Shown here: positions 1 through 10,527 of the stretch, piece by piece | Numbering within the stretch: position 1 is the stretch's first letter | Layout: each line of letters begins with the position of its first letter | From: Luidia sarsii | Taxonomy: Eukaryota; Echinodermata; Asteroidea; Paxillosida; Luidiidae | Assembly: GCA_949987565.1 (NCBI GenBank) | Contig: OX465107.1 | Coordinates: 9,801,721-9,865,720, forward strand | DNA length: 64,000 bases | Direction: 5' to 3' | Notes under the pieces: model-generated | The model's database searches: none | Told to the model about the DNA's origin: nothing | The model's input: only the letters and a program-made list of their open reading frames with translations | Position numbers and translations under genes: made by a program

Positions 1-1
1 A

Positions 2-430
2 CGCGACGTGAGACTCTCCCGTGTGGACGGATCGGCGGTAGCGGAACATGCCCAGGAAGCTGGTCACCGGCCCAATTGGGACGATGTGCGGTGTATCGAC
101 CACGAACCGCATTGGTACACCAGACGCGTCAAGGAGGCCATCCATATCCGACTTCGGCATAATAACATCAATCGAGACAGCGGTGTTGACATCCCCGGTT
201 TCTGGCTCCCCACCATCCGTTGCCACGACCGCCGGCCCACCACGGGCAGGCCCGCTGGAGGACGCCAGAGCCGCGCGTCAAACCGCACGGTCACCACTAC
301 GACGTCCGCAAACCGGCACACAGGAACCGACGGAGCGGATCTAAACGGACGCCGCAGCGCACTTTCTTCAGTTGCCTGATGAAGGTTAGCAGTTAGCAAC
401 CGAAACGTCGCTTCTAGCAACGATACATCG
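2..430 (+). pseudogene. Penelope-like element, 3' end (GIY-YIG C-terminus and 3' UTR)
   Basis: An open frame enters from the left edge and ends at a TGA at 377-379. Its first ~70 residues resemble the extreme C-terminus of PLE proteins downstream of the GIY-YIG nuclease core: an 'AEHA' motif, a conserved 'RRVKEAIHIR' helix, 'NNINRD' and a terminal 'FWLPTIR'. The remaining ~50 residues are Arg/Thr-rich and look unconstrained. The reverse transcriptase would lie before base 1, so the element is either truncated by the window or 5'-truncated. The family differs from the other PLE copies here (41871-44898 and relatives). It could be the same lineage as the antisense RT fragment at 60440-61137, but the two pieces do not overlap. 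A ribozyme-like motif follows the stop directly. Confidence 0.7.
371..421 (+). ncRNA. hammerhead-ribozyme-like motif at PLE 3' end
   Basis: A CTGATGA core (376-382) is followed by a 4-bp helix II (GGTT 384-387 with AACC 398-401) and GAAA (402-405). The 5-bp strand GTTGC (371-375), just before the core, is exactly complementary to GCAAC (417-421), giving helix I. Cleavage would then fall after A416 in a CTA triplet. Helix III is minimal and weak. Hammerhead motifs are documented in PLE terminal regions, which fits this position immediately after a PLE coding end. Activity is inferred, not shown. Confidence 0.55.
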
Positions 431-431
431 C

Positions 432-1050
432 GTGACTTTGATCACCTCTCTAATCGTCTACACCACCGCGATGAACAACCCTTTCATTTCCAATACTTTA
501 TTACATTAAAAAAATATCCCAGGCGGTTTTCAGCAACTCGATGCTTACATATGACGTCACAAATACATGTCTGGCCAGAGTCAATGGGTCTTCAGATTAA
601 TATTCAAAAGGGGAAACAAACCATCAGTACGTCAGCATAACGATCACCTTGAACAAAATCTGATGTCCCTGTCGGTCGTATGGATGCGTACTGGAAAAAT
701 GTTTACTGTACCTTTTTTTTGGGGGGGGGGGGGACTGCTAAAAAGGAGAATAAAGTAGAAGTTTACCTTTTCTCATCCACGCCGCAAAATGATTGTTACT
801 TAGTATACACGTCCAAGTTGGAATCACTGCCCGTGTTTCGTTACGTGCGGACTGAACAAGTACAAATGTTATTTGTTTGGGGCCAGGCCACTGTGCGTTC
901 GTTGGGTGAGCGTTAAGTACCGGTACAGAAAAAGGAAGAAGAAGCGTGTATGCGCTCGCACACTCAACAGGGCCCCTTAGACTGTTAGACTGTGCCCCCG
1001 GTACCCAGACGTACATCGGCCGTTATTTCGATATAAAAATAGCAGCCTTT
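432..1050. other. no recognisable gene
   Basis: AT-rich sequence with a T/G homopolymer run at about 711-733. I see no protein similarity or structured repeat here. Confidence 0.5.
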
Positions 1051-1052
1051 TG

Positions 1053-1182
1053 GCTCATCAGACGGGAGAGAATCTTCTCGATCAACAGAGGGGAAATTTC
1101 TCCTTTTTCCCCAAACGTGAGTAAAACAAATGACCAGTATTGAAATCGTTGATTCTCACTTAATCCAAAGATGGATGCGTGG
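1053..1182 (+). repeat. dispersed repeat, copy 1 (with inverted partial copy at 1325-1375)
   Basis: The segment from 'CTTCTCGATCAAC' through 'CAAACGTGAGTAAAACAAATG' to 'GATTCTCACT' recurs at 3088-3195 in the same orientation. Its central ~50 bases occur again at 1325-1375 in reverse complement, so 1095-1375 can fold back. The protein origin, if any, is unknown. Confidence 0.7.
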
Positions 1183-1395
1183 TAGTCCAAGTGACTTGGA
1201 CGATAGTAGGGTCCAAGGAAGAAGGAAACCCTGTAAGTAACTATGTGTTCGACTCCATGACTACCCCCGACCAAAACCCCCAGATTTTACCCCGAAAACA
1301 CCCGTGAAACCGTCCCACGCACCGATTTCAATTCTGGTCATTTATTTTACTCACGTTTGGGGAAAAAGGAGAAATCGGACATCGCGCGCATAGGC

Positions 1396-1525
1396 TTGTT
1401 CGATATTTCGATATTTATCGATATCACGATATCGGTCTCCGACGATAACCGTTACAAATACATTTCCAGATATCGTGATATTTTCGATATCGCAATATCA
1501 AAAACAAGTATCGTGATATTCCTTT
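1396..1525. repeat. CGATAT-rich low-complexity tract
   Basis: Clustered permutations of CGATAT/ATATCG with many small palindromes. A shorter stretch of the same kind is at 2518-2570. It resembles a decayed microsatellite. Confidence 0.7.
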
Positions 1526-1559
1526 GAGCACTGGCCGCCCATTATCTTTTTCAGAGTTG

Positions 1560-3072
1560 TCTTCAGAGAGATCGGGAATAGCGATAAGCTACAATGAACG
1601 TAAAGGTACATTGAAAAAAATGGCAAAGAAAACGTTGCCTTGACGGTGGACCGGGATTTGAAACAGAGACATCTTAGTTTTTGTATACTATACCAGAGGG
1701 TAACAAATAAGAGTTCCCAGTCAGTTTTCCATTGATTTGTTTGAGTTAACTTGATACTAATGTAAAAAATATTGGAAACTAGATCATAAAACCAGACTTC
1801 CTGTTGCTGTTTCTTGCGGTACGGTACAGTACGCTAAAATTCTTACTAGCTACTGTTTAAAATATATTTATATACATTAATATGGTGCGGTACATCATGG
1901 AGGAATAAGATGGGTACATTGACCGAAAAAGTCCAGTACAACCAATCACGTTGGCGCTAGTCTTCACATCAGTCATTGTACGTGGCCAGTGGCGACTATG
2001 CACACGTATGTACCCCGTACACCTTCTTTATTCCCATGATACAATGGCTGCTGGCAACAAACGAGTTCAACGAAATAACTCAAAATAACACCTCAATATA
2101 AGCCTACCAATGGAGTCCCGGAGTAACGTAAACTTGCTGAAGTGAACTTTGTCCAGCTAATGAATATTGATCTGCTCATTCATTGGCTCTGGTGAAACAC
2201 ATGTTCATGATGTCATACACTGAAAATAAGCAATGAGTTGCTAAAACCCGCCTGGGAAGTCATATTATTTCCAATAAAAACCTATCCTCCCATGTGCACC
2301 AAATGAATTTTGGTACATTTTAACTTACATGTATAACATAAAAAGAGAGACCTGAAGTAGTTGGTTTGCTTTAGTTGGCTGAAAAATGTGGAATTTAAGG
2401 GGGTTTTACAATATTGCTCACCATGGCAAAAGCTCATGCACTTGCTATACGTAATGTAGATTACAGGCTGAGGGTTATTTGTGTGCGTTTTGAATGGTAC
2501 TTCTGGAAAGACGCCACATATCGCGATAATATCGAATATCACGATATCTCGCCGACGATATATCGAAAGCAAAAAATCCGGATTGGTCAATGCGCCAGGT
2601 TCGGATTCCAAACCTGGCGGAGACGTTGACGGGACATTTTCAGACAGTATTTGGGTGAGTTTCTGCCCGTTTTTCGGAAAAGTATTTTACCACGATGTTT
2701 TGAGTTATCTGATCACATTCAGTATACATTTGGGATTACATTTGTCCTTAGATTGTGTGTGGCGATTTTCAAAAGGGTGGAAACAGGGGGTGATCGGGAC
2801 AGTGGTGTTTCCAAAATGGTAAAAACAATTTATGGATTCAGTTTATTAAAAATGTAACAATTATGAGCAAAAAAAAACTACAAAAAATGAGAATACAGCA
2901 GAGAAACATTTGAAGTTCCTGCTATGCACCACACACACCGCGTATCGTTGCATGCTTTGCGCCGTTCATGAAACAGTTGCGGGCTCAACGGTTGCAGACC
3001 CACTGCGCACACGGAACTGTCAGACTCAGAATGCTATTTTTAGAAAAAAAGATGGCCGCCGCCTTGTTTTAG
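1560..3072. other. no recognisable gene
   Basis: AT-rich, with only short unconserved open frames on either strand. It includes the second CGATAT-like patch at 2518-2570. Confidence 0.5.
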
Positions 3073-3195
3073 CTGTCGCATGGGCGAAACACCTTCTCGA
3101 TCAACTGCTCGGAGGGTATTTTTTCCCTTTTTTCCAAAACGTGAGTAAAGCAAATGACCAGTTTTAGAATCCTTGATTCTCACTGAATCAAAAAA
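3073..3195 (+). repeat. dispersed repeat, copy 2
   Basis: Direct-orientation relative of 1053-1182. It shares the 'CTTCTCGATCAAC' start, the 'ACGTGAGTAAA' centre and the 'TGATTCTCACT' end, with scattered substitutions. Confidence 0.65.
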
Positions 3196-3309
3196 TGGGC
3201 ACGTAGGACGGTGATACGGGTGTTTTCGGCGGTAAATCTGGGGGTTTGTGTCGGGTAGTTTTTCGGTCGAAATGTTTTTGGCGGTTTGTACAGATAATTG
3301 AGATTATGA

Positions 3310-3410
3310 CACTGATTGACTTGGACCCTACAGTCACCCGAAACTCAAAATTTCAAAATTCGATAAAAAAGGGGGACTTGTCGGGTCCAAGTTACTTGGA
3401 CTAGGTAGTC
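3310..3410. mobile_element. small palindromic MITE-like element (GTCCAAGTTACTTGGACT family)
   Basis: The left end contains 'ACTTGGACCC' and the right end 'GGGTCCAAGTTACTTGGACT', so the ends are inverted copies around a 'CACCCGAAACTCAAAATTTC' core. Relatives lie at 3460-3545 and 24403-24529, and isolated ends at 1183-1203 and 3732-3752. There is no coding capacity. Confidence 0.6.
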
Positions 3411-3459
3411 ATGGAGTCGAACACATCGTTGTTCACTCGTCTTTCCTTACTGAAAAACT

Positions 3460-3545
3460 TGGAGCCTACTCTCACCCGACCTCCTCAAATTTTTGTAAAA
3501 AGGGCGATTTGACTAAGGCCCGGGTCCAAGTTACTCGGACTATGT
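3460..3545. mobile_element. second MITE-like copy of the same family
   Basis: Runs from 'AACTTGGAGCCTACTCTCAC' to 'GGGTCCAAGTTACTCGGACT'. Same layout as the neighbour at 3310-3410, with a diverged core ('AAAAAGGGCGATTTGAC'). Confidence 0.55.
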
Positions 3546-4290
3546 TTATTTAGGAAAAAATTGTCAAATTTCTATGACTTTTTGTCGTGCCAGAAAATCA
3601 TATTCATAACAATACTCAATAGGTGGTATATTGTAGACTTTCTTTTATGGTGAGAGTAATTAAACTAAAATATTGCCATTTCTTTTTTAAAAGGGCGATT
3701 GTAACTAAGTAATGCATTTGTAAATAGTTGTAAGGTCCAAGTTACTCTGAGTACGAATGATGTACCGTGGATGAGACCGAGTGTTCCGGTGTTGTTCTTT
3801 TCCAGTGACAAAGACTAGTACAGTGAAATTACTTATGATAAACGACAACAGACAAGCCTTATGTCCCTAGCTGCGTTACTTGTATTTTCAACTCACAAGT
3901 TTGGCAAATCCAATCTTTAAAAATAAAAACGCAAAGTTACCTACCTTTGCTTTCGGAGTTTTGTTCGTCTGATGCGTTGTACTACAACTTGTACTATGAC
4001 TGAGGAATAAGGAGAGATGTGACATATACTGAGGGCCGCATATCTGTGGTCGCTGTGAAGGTCGCGTACGTGCAAGCAAAGCGAAATTCAAGCAAAGATA
4101 GTATAGCGCCGCTTGCGGCCTGCAAGTGCAATGCGAAGATTACGTCTACATGTACAGTACATTGTGTCCATTGCGCGTGTGAAACTTGATGATGATAGAC
4201 TCCTTGCAGTCGTTAGGTGCGTAGCACACGTGCAATGATTATTATTATTATTATTATTTATTTATGTATTTGGAGTGATATACAAAAATA
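3546..4290. other. no recognisable gene
   Basis: AT-rich spacer holding one isolated MITE end (3732-3752) and a short ATT trinucleotide run (4237-4260). No coding similarity seen. Confidence 0.5.
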
Positions 4291-4309
4291 ATGCAAACTG
4301 CTTACTGTA

Positions 4310-5567
4310 TGGAATTCCATCTCTGCCAAGTTACGCGGCGCATGTTTCGCATTTATACCCGGATCTCTCAAACATGCGCCGTCCACGGCGCATAGTCGCG
4401 TCGTGCAGTCGCCCCTTTTTGCACTGTGTGTAGGGCCGTTTCGGCGTCGCGTCGTGCCGTCGCATAGTCGCGTCGTGCCGTCGCATCGTCGCATTTTGTT
4501 TTTCAGGGTCTCTAGCCGTTTACGCCGTCGACGGCGCATAGTCGCGTCGTGCCTTCGCATCGTCGCATAGTTGCGTCGCATCGTCGCATTTTGATAAAGG
4601 TCTGTCTTTATTTTCGCCGAGTGAGGGCGCACAAGTTTGTTACTTCAGGTTGTTGGAAAATTTTCAAAAACATGAATAGGCTTCCTTTTTCCAATTACAC
4701 CTTGCTGGATCCCTCTCTGCGCTGCCAAGAAGATAGTATCCTTTTGAATTACACCAGCTACTGCCATTACTGACCTAATATTTAATAATTAGGCCTATTT
4801 GCAGAACATTATATTGCAATTCGAAAGAGTTGGGTGGTAGCTTCTACCCCCACCCCGTTTCTACCTCCATATGTAAACCACTACCAAACTTAAATACTAA
4901 ATAATAAAGCCGCTTCATTTTTGTATACAATTAAGTGGTCACTCAGACTAATGAAGATAGAAAGATACCACAAACTGTTGATTTACCAATGATTGAACAC
5001 GGTTCACCCTACTTCAATTTCCTGATCTAAATTTAATCCTGCTCCCCTGTCTATAGTAATATAGTATTGATTAACATAACACATTGCATTTTGATGAACA
5101 CATAATTTCAGCATGACCTATAATTTCATATTATGGTAGTTAGACCTACCCAAAAAAATAAGTTTTCACTTTTCAGAATTGTTTCATTGTTTAAATATCA
5201 TTATTCCATAATGCTTAAAACGTATGTGGGTTTAATAAATAAAAGTCATTTTTGTAAGAACATAAACATATTATGGGTACATTTACAGCAAGTGATATAA
5301 TAATTTCACTTTGACCTCGTGTTGAATGCGACGATGCGACTATGCGACGATGCGACGGCACCACGCGACTATGCGCCGTCGACGGCGTAAACGGCTAGAG
5401 ACCCTGAAAAACAAAATGCGACGATGCGACGGCACGACGCGACGCCGAAACGGCCCTACACACAGTGCAAAAAGGGGCGACTGCACGACGCGACGGACGG
5501 CGCATGTTTGGGAGATCCGGGTTAATGCGAAACATGCGCCGCGTAACTTGGCAGAGATGGAATTCCA
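4310..5567. mobile_element. TA-flanked DNA element with ~250 bp inverted repeats
   Basis: Both ends begin TGGAATTCCATCTCTGCC (inverted at 5567), flanked by TA at 4308-4309 and 5568-5569. The inverted arms run to about 4590 on the left and start near 5329 on the right. They contain many short 'GCGACGATGCGAC' subrepeats and share 'CGCCGTCGACGGCG'. The 740-bp AT-rich middle has no transposase-like ORF, so this is a non-autonomous element. It interrupts an antisense PLE fragment: PLE terminal bases lie at 4291-4307 on one side and the PLE 3' UTR begins at 5571 on the other. Confidence 0.75.
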
Positions 5568-5570
5568 TAA

Positions 5571-6112
5571 GAGTGACAAGGACAAAACAGATACATGTAC
5601 ATGAAGTAAGGGGGAAGAGAGTGAATAGGACACGGATGAGAAACAAAGGACAAAGAGTAAAGCTGGTAGGGTGAGATCAAAGGGAAGGGCAAGGAGTAGG
5701 GTGGGGATTAGTGAGAAGAGGGGGAAAGATCAAAGAGAGAAGTGTGGAGGAGTGAACACAAAAGAAGGATTATCAGAAAGCTGCATGGTGTTAGTCATTA
5801 CCCTCCTAGATGTTGAGACCATGTTGTTGAATAGTTCGAAGACGCTTCATCCACATTTTCTCACGGCTAAGACGGACAGCATTACTACGGTGACCAAGGG
5901 ATTCTATGCCCAGTAGCCAATACACTCATATCTGACATCGAATGATCAGGGAGATTGAAGTGATACCCAACAGGGGTTTCCATTTTACCGGTTGTAGACC
6001 TATGGCCATAGATACGTTTTTTGAGGGTGTTTTTAGTCTCGCCAACATACTGAACATTACAAACTCTACCAGAGATGATGTATATGATGTTGGAGGTAGT
6101 GCACGTGATAGT
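5571..6112 (-). pseudogene. Penelope-like element fragment D (GIY-YIG end and 3' UTR)
   Basis: Antisense copy of the 3' part of the PLE family at 41871-44898. The minus strand from 6112 downward encodes broken pieces of the GIY-YIG nuclease and then the characteristic pyrimidine-rich 3' UTR ('CTCTTTGATC', 'CTTTGTTTCTCATC' reversed). The terminal hairpin seen in the sister copies is missing. In its place is the TA-flanked element at 4310-5567, beyond which PLE terminal bases resume at 4291-4307. Reading frames are broken and there is no RT domain. Confidence 0.75.
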
Positions 6113-6711
6113 GCTTCATCATGATTCTTAAGATGAGTAGTATTGACAATAGGGGTACTGGACCACTTTTCTTTGTGGTTTCTATTCGGTTTTTTCCTTG
6201 TTTCTGGGCTCCCAGAGGGCTCGTAAAAACCCAGCCCCTACGTACGTTGTATGTATTTCGTGCTCGTTGTAGAATTGGGGTAAAATTATGTCGATTATCG
6301 ATCCCTTGCTTTCTGATTTATTTCTTAACCTATCTGCACATCCAACTTCCTTATTTGGCTTGGCCGGAATGGCCCCAAGACATCTGCCACTCCTACGCAA
6401 GGCCCAAGTCTGACCAGTCGGACCATCACGCGATGGGACGGTGCTGCGTTGTTTGTCAGACCATCGTATGACCACAGCCCATGGTCCGATCACGATGGGA
6501 ATTGCTTACTTGACGGTGGAAAGGGCTGATCACGCTATACCCCCCAAACTTTTAGACTACATGTATTTGTTAATTTCTGATTGGTTAATCCCTCTTTCTT
6601 ACGAAATTCGAGCATTTGTCTTGGTCTTAGACCAATCAGGGCTGCCCCTTTGTATCTTCCGAGCGCGTGATTTTCGCGACTTTATCCCCGGTCCTTCGCC
6701 GAGAATCCTCA
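6113..6711. other. no recognisable gene
   Basis: Contains open frames of ~100 codons on both strands, but none has recognisable motifs and they overlap each other. Treated as non-coding. Confidence 0.4.
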
Positions 6712-6855
6712 GAAGCGAAGAAGGCCTAGATGCGAGAGGATCTCGTTAGATAAGTGCCCCCGTCTAGCACTTTCTCCTCCGACTTTGAGTTTTGGGAACT
6801 CGCTGAACTCCCTAGTTACTCTCGCATCCCTTCACTCCGTGCTCTGTTGATACAG
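6712..6855 (+). repeat. duplicated segment, copy 1, ending at a GTAAG donor-like junction
   Basis: Starts GAAGCGAAGAAGGCC and ends TGTTGATACAG followed directly by GTAAGC. The same sequence recurs at 7963-8122, but there the CAG is followed by unrelated sequence. This is the pattern expected if copy 1 is an exon with its donor and copy 2 a spliced retrocopy. The parent transcript is not identified. Confidence 0.75.
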
Positions 6856-7962
6856 GTAAGCGTCTCCCTTATTATTGTATAAATGATGCGCTCATGCGTT
6901 TGATGTGGTTGCGGCATGACGTTGCCCAACGAGAGACAGCACTATACTGTTTCCGACACTAAGGGCGAAAGTTTAGGCTTGTATTCGCCCGATTGTATTC
7001 GCTACATCCTGTATTCATGTGTAAATAAGTTGAACGTTCTCGTATGAGAATCATTATTGGAACCTTTTCTCAAGTTTACTATGCAGTGACCATTATTTCA
7101 TTGTTGCCTAATCAATTATTGGAAAGTTTTGGCATCCGCGCTTGTTATACGCTGAGTTTTGAGTAGACCGGACTCAATTGAGACGAAATCCGTTCCGCCA
7201 AATCACATCTGGTATTTGTATTTAATGATTTACAGTATATAGTAGGTTTGACCACTGTCGGTCAGATTCTGGTCAGATCAAGTCCCACATTGTCGATATG
7301 TTGGTGGCAGATCCATAGAATCCTTATTCATTGTCTTCGTTGAACATGCCCCAAGAGGATAGTATAATATACGAGTATTCTCATAATTGCATTGATGTTG
7401 TTAAATAAGACGCTGTTGTACTATTAATCGTGCCATAGGTCTGTTATGTACATGTAGACCAGGCGCATCTCCTGACCACAGGCTTATGTCCACGTCAGAG
7501 GAAAACCAGCCCCGAAGTTAGTTCTTCGCGGGGGACTGTGCCACGTGTGACCACTGGCCAGACACATTCCATTGACCATTTATGCTAGACGACGGCTGTT
7601 CGCTGCCACACACCACAATTATGCCCTCTACCCTTAGTTGACCTTCAATGCGAACAAGCCACTCGATCGGTCCTATTCCCCCGTGTACGTGTTGGTTTTT
7701 TGTAATTTATGTATCTCTACCGCATGTCCCCGAATTCGAATCAGTATATACTTCCCCACAGTTAAGGGAATGCCTGGTGACCATGCCGTGTGACATGACT
7801 TCATTTCTCGTTTACGATTCACTTGACTCGTCGAGAATAATGCGAAATCCCAATCTCAATCTTGCCACGCTTAGTCAACGTTATTGTAATTGTATATTCT
7901 TTAAATTGGTATCGATTTAGTTAGTAAGCCCAAAAAGTTATCCACCCAGTGATCTTAATCAA
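6856..7962. other. no recognisable gene
   Basis: Spacer between the two copies of the duplicated segment. A 90-codon frame (7648-7917, +) has no recognisable motifs. Confidence 0.4.
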
Positions 7963-8122
7963 GAAGCGAAGAAGGCCTAGATGCGAGAGGATCTCGTCAG
8001 ATAAGTGGCCCCGTCTAGCACTTTCTCCTCCGACTTTGAGTTTTGGGAACTCGCTGAACTCCCTAGTTAGGTGTTCCCCTAACTACTCTCGCATCCCTTC
8101 ACTCCGTGCTCTGTTGATACAG
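7963..8122 (+). repeat. duplicated segment, copy 2, joined to different downstream sequence
   Basis: ~95% identical by eye to 6712-6855, apart from a 16-base insertion (GGTGTTCCCCTAACTA region, about 8074-8089). After the shared CAG it continues ACACTGTCCCCAGG instead of the GTAAGC found in copy 1. A frame at 7949-8287 reads through it (113 codons) without recognisable motifs. Confidence 0.75.
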
Positions 8123-8724
8123 ACACTGTCCCCAGGTCTCGCTTTGGAGAGCCGACCCGGTTCGCCTCTCCACCTGGCCCTTGCTCTCAACCCCCCTTTC
8201 CTGGTTGTCAACTCTCTCGACGGACTGACGTTCGGTGGTGGACGGACCCAGAGCCCATCTGCGTACCCACAGCCCCATCACTACGGCTAGTCGCTCCGAG
8301 GAGCTGCAATCCAGCTAAGAAGCCCCCTCTTATATATTGTACTAAAAGCTTCCTCATGGTGTTTCTCACTGTATTTCTTGTGCATTGTTTGGATTCTACC
8401 GTGGTGGTTAAATTCCGTTGCGTGGTCGTTACTGTCTTTCCCCTCAACTTGTAATTGTTCCGGTGGGTCGTTGCGTTGTTACAAGTTCATGGGATATAGA
8501 ACCACCGTAGAGTCCAAATAGTAATTTCCTTCAAACAACCCTTATAATTATTGTATGTGTGACCGTTGAGTAATAACAATTTGAGGCAAGGTGAATGATC
8601 AACAGGAAACCGCTGTCTGCTAGGATTCATTTTGTGTTCTCCGAGCAAATTTCGAACTTAACCATCAGACGCAGGACCCCAGACTCTACTTGGGACCACC
8701 CTGTGTCGACATTTGTTTCGCATC
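8123..8724. other. possible downstream exon of the duplicated segment; otherwise unrecognised
   Basis: C-rich at first (8123-8300), then AT-rich. It follows copy 2 of the duplicated segment without interruption. No known protein is recognised in any frame. Confidence 0.35.
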
Positions 8725-8825
8725 TGTGTCCTATTCACTCTCTTCCCCCTTCCTTCGTGTTCTTGTCACTCTGCCTTTGAGAAAGGCCCTGGTAGGATCG
8801 AAACGTGAGGCCCACTAAATTTTAT
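8725..8825 (+). mobile_element. isolated Penelope-like element 3' terminus
   Basis: Matches the 3' UTR and terminal hairpin of the PLE at 44760-44897: 'CTGTGTCCTATTCACTCTCT', 'CTTGTCACTCTGCCTTTGAG', a GGCCCTGGTAGGATC hairpin, 'CGAAACGTGAGGCCCACT' and 'AAATTTTA'. Only ~100 bases survive. It abuts, tail to tail, the antisense coding segment at 8834-9355. Confidence 0.7.
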
Positions 8826-8833
8826 GAATCCGA

Positions 8834-9355
8834 CTAAATGAACTTTCCACTGCCCATTTTCCTGAGAAAGAGGAACATCTCCAGGTCAGTGAACGGATTC
8901 TTGAATTTCCGGTAACGTCGGCGGGCTTCTTGCTCCGAGATGCGGGGATCTTGCATGATGATACCTCGTAGGAGCAGACGGGTTGCCAGGAGATATATTT
9001 TGCTCCACAACTCTTCGAGGTTGAGATACGGGTAGCAGTTTTCCGTTTCGTCTTCGTACCTCCACACAAGGTCGAAGAGCCGGGCATGGGAAAATACCTC
9101 GTCTGGGTTTTTTATGGGTTTACTATATCGGAAGTGAGCCTCTTCTGCCGAAATAAAAAGATGACGTGTGACGACCCCCTCATATTGAAGTAATTCCACA
9201 ATGGTGTTGATCTTCCGCCTGATATCCTCGAGGTGGGTGGGTGAATGCCCGTCTTCAATATCTTGCTCATACTTCTCTAAAAGGTATTGGAGACGGTTCT
9301 GGTGGGAAAATTCTTCGTATATAGTTGTCCATATTGTAGGCCGGTGCAGTTGTAT
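8834..9355 (-). pseudogene. unrecognised protein segment, left member of an inverted pair
   Basis: On the minus strand an open frame runs from a stop at 9356-9358 to the TAG at 8834-8836. It has ~170 codons, with no ATG before 9199. The residues are charged and helical-looking ('EKYEQDIEDG', 'LEDIRRKINT', 'VWRYEDETENCYPYLNLEEL', 'RRRYRKFKNPFTDLEMFL'). The last ~80 codons recur inverted at 11160-11402. Differences between the two copies are mostly amino-acid-changing and include a 2-codon insertion, so neither appears constrained. I do not recognise the family. It may be part of the same element as the DIRS-like gag ORF lying between the pair. Confidence 0.5.
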
Positions 9356-9439
9356 TCAGTCCGAAGATGGAACGCGTAATGATCGTCTGCGAGGGTGACA
9401 GGGTAACGTTGAATCGGTCGCTATAGGTGAGTTGTTACT

Positions 9440-9720
9440 ACAACGAGTCAAGGGGACATGGCTCTCAATCGAACACAACAAAGAGGGCTTAATCAGGGAC
9501 CTGCGCGTCTATATTGAAAAAAAAACCGATGAGGGAGTAATGATCGAGGGACCGGCACGGCTCTATCGGACCAAACAAAGAGGGGATAATCGGTGACCTG
9601 TGCCCGCCTCGATTGGACAGAACGACAAGGGGTAATGAGTGGTCCGCAAATTTCTCTCGGGCAGGACAAAAAGGGACCTGTGAGTGTCTATCAGACAGAA
9701 CAAAGAGGGAATCTAGGCTG
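9440..9720. repeat. degenerate tandem repeat (~85-100 bp period)
   Basis: Three to four loose repeats built from 'GACAGAACAAAGAGGG' or 'GACCAAACAAAGAGGG', then 'ATAATCGGTGACCTGTG'-like segments. A related stretch lies at 10860-10900. No coding similarity. Confidence 0.5.
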
Positions 9721-9972
9721 AATGTAATTGATGACGGTTCACTTCCACGAACAGTGTCAGTAATGTTAATTTCATGCTTCTTCGCAACGCTCATACGCAT
9801 GAAAAGCAGTTTTGTTTTATACTACGAAGAAACTAAATGAAACAAGGATACACATGATATTATATGCAGTTATTAATTTATTCAGACAGCATGGGAGGTA
9901 GACTGTATGCACAATGATGCATACTGAACAAACAAAGTAAATAGATGTGGGCTATAGTCAGCCTATAGTGTA

Positions 9973-10527
9973 CTATAAGTGTGCATATATAGCTAGTATG
10001 TCTATAATACCTCGAAAAAGACGACGGTCAGAATGATCCCGCGGAGCAGAGTCGAAGCCATCTCGTCTCTTGCACTTTCTGCTTTCTATCTGCTTCAAAG
10101 CTTCTTCCTCAGCGATCCGTACGCTCTTCGGTTGCTCTGAAGTTAGGTGTTCCGTGTCTTTCTTGTCGAGCTGGGAGACGGTAGCCCATCCGGCCTTGCT
10201 TTGGTCCGCGATTCGAATTTTTCTCTTCCTCTCTGCTACCAGAAGTTCGGCGTCTCGAAGAACTTCAATCGCTGAGTCAATATCTGATTTCTCGGTTATG
10301 GCTTCTTTGATTTTGTCAAGGGCCAGTTCTATCTTACCACAAAACTCGAATTGGGCAATATTGCCTGCTTTGGAGAATTCTCTAGCTTCAAGTTTCTTTT
10401 TGAGTTCTCTCAAGGAACTAGATTCATTTTGTGGAGTCGTTATTGAATTGAACCTTTGGTCGAAGTAATCCTTGAACTTCTCGAAGATCAGGGTTGTGTC
10501 AGAAGGACGTCCCGGTTCAGTCGACAT
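9973..10527 (-). CDS. DIRS-like retrotransposon gag-type ORF
   Basis: The minus-strand ORF is open from 10581. The Met at 10527 (start of 'MSTEPGRPSD') is the likelier start, because the 18 residues before it are low-complexity. The ~184-residue product resembles the N-terminal gag-like region of DIRS-type tyrosine-recombinase retrotransposons. It has an N-terminal basic coiled segment ('KKLEAREFSKAGN'), a 'QFEF' motif followed by an acidic alternating helix, then 'RKRKIRIADQSKAGWATV' and a basic Lys/Arg-rich tail ('QIESRKCKRRDG'). In DIRS elements this protein packages element RNA. No reverse transcriptase, RNase H or tyrosine recombinase follows, so the element is incomplete. It lies between the inverted coding segments at 8834-9355 and 11122-11418. 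Family assignment is from memory of motif shape only. Confidence 0.55.
   Translation of the reverse strand: MSTEPGRPSDTTLIFEKFKDYFDQRFNSITTPQNESSSLRELKKKLEAREFSKAGNIAQFEFCGKIELALDKIKEAITEKSDIDSAIEVLRDAELLVAERKRKIRIADQSKAGWATVSQLDKKDTEHLTSEQPKSVRIAEEEALKQIESRKCKRRDGFDSAPRDHSDRRLFRGIIDILAIYAHL

Noticed and set aside
6121..6749. Overlapping ~100-codon frames as genes
   Set aside because: No recognisable motifs, no splice context, and mutual overlap on both strands.
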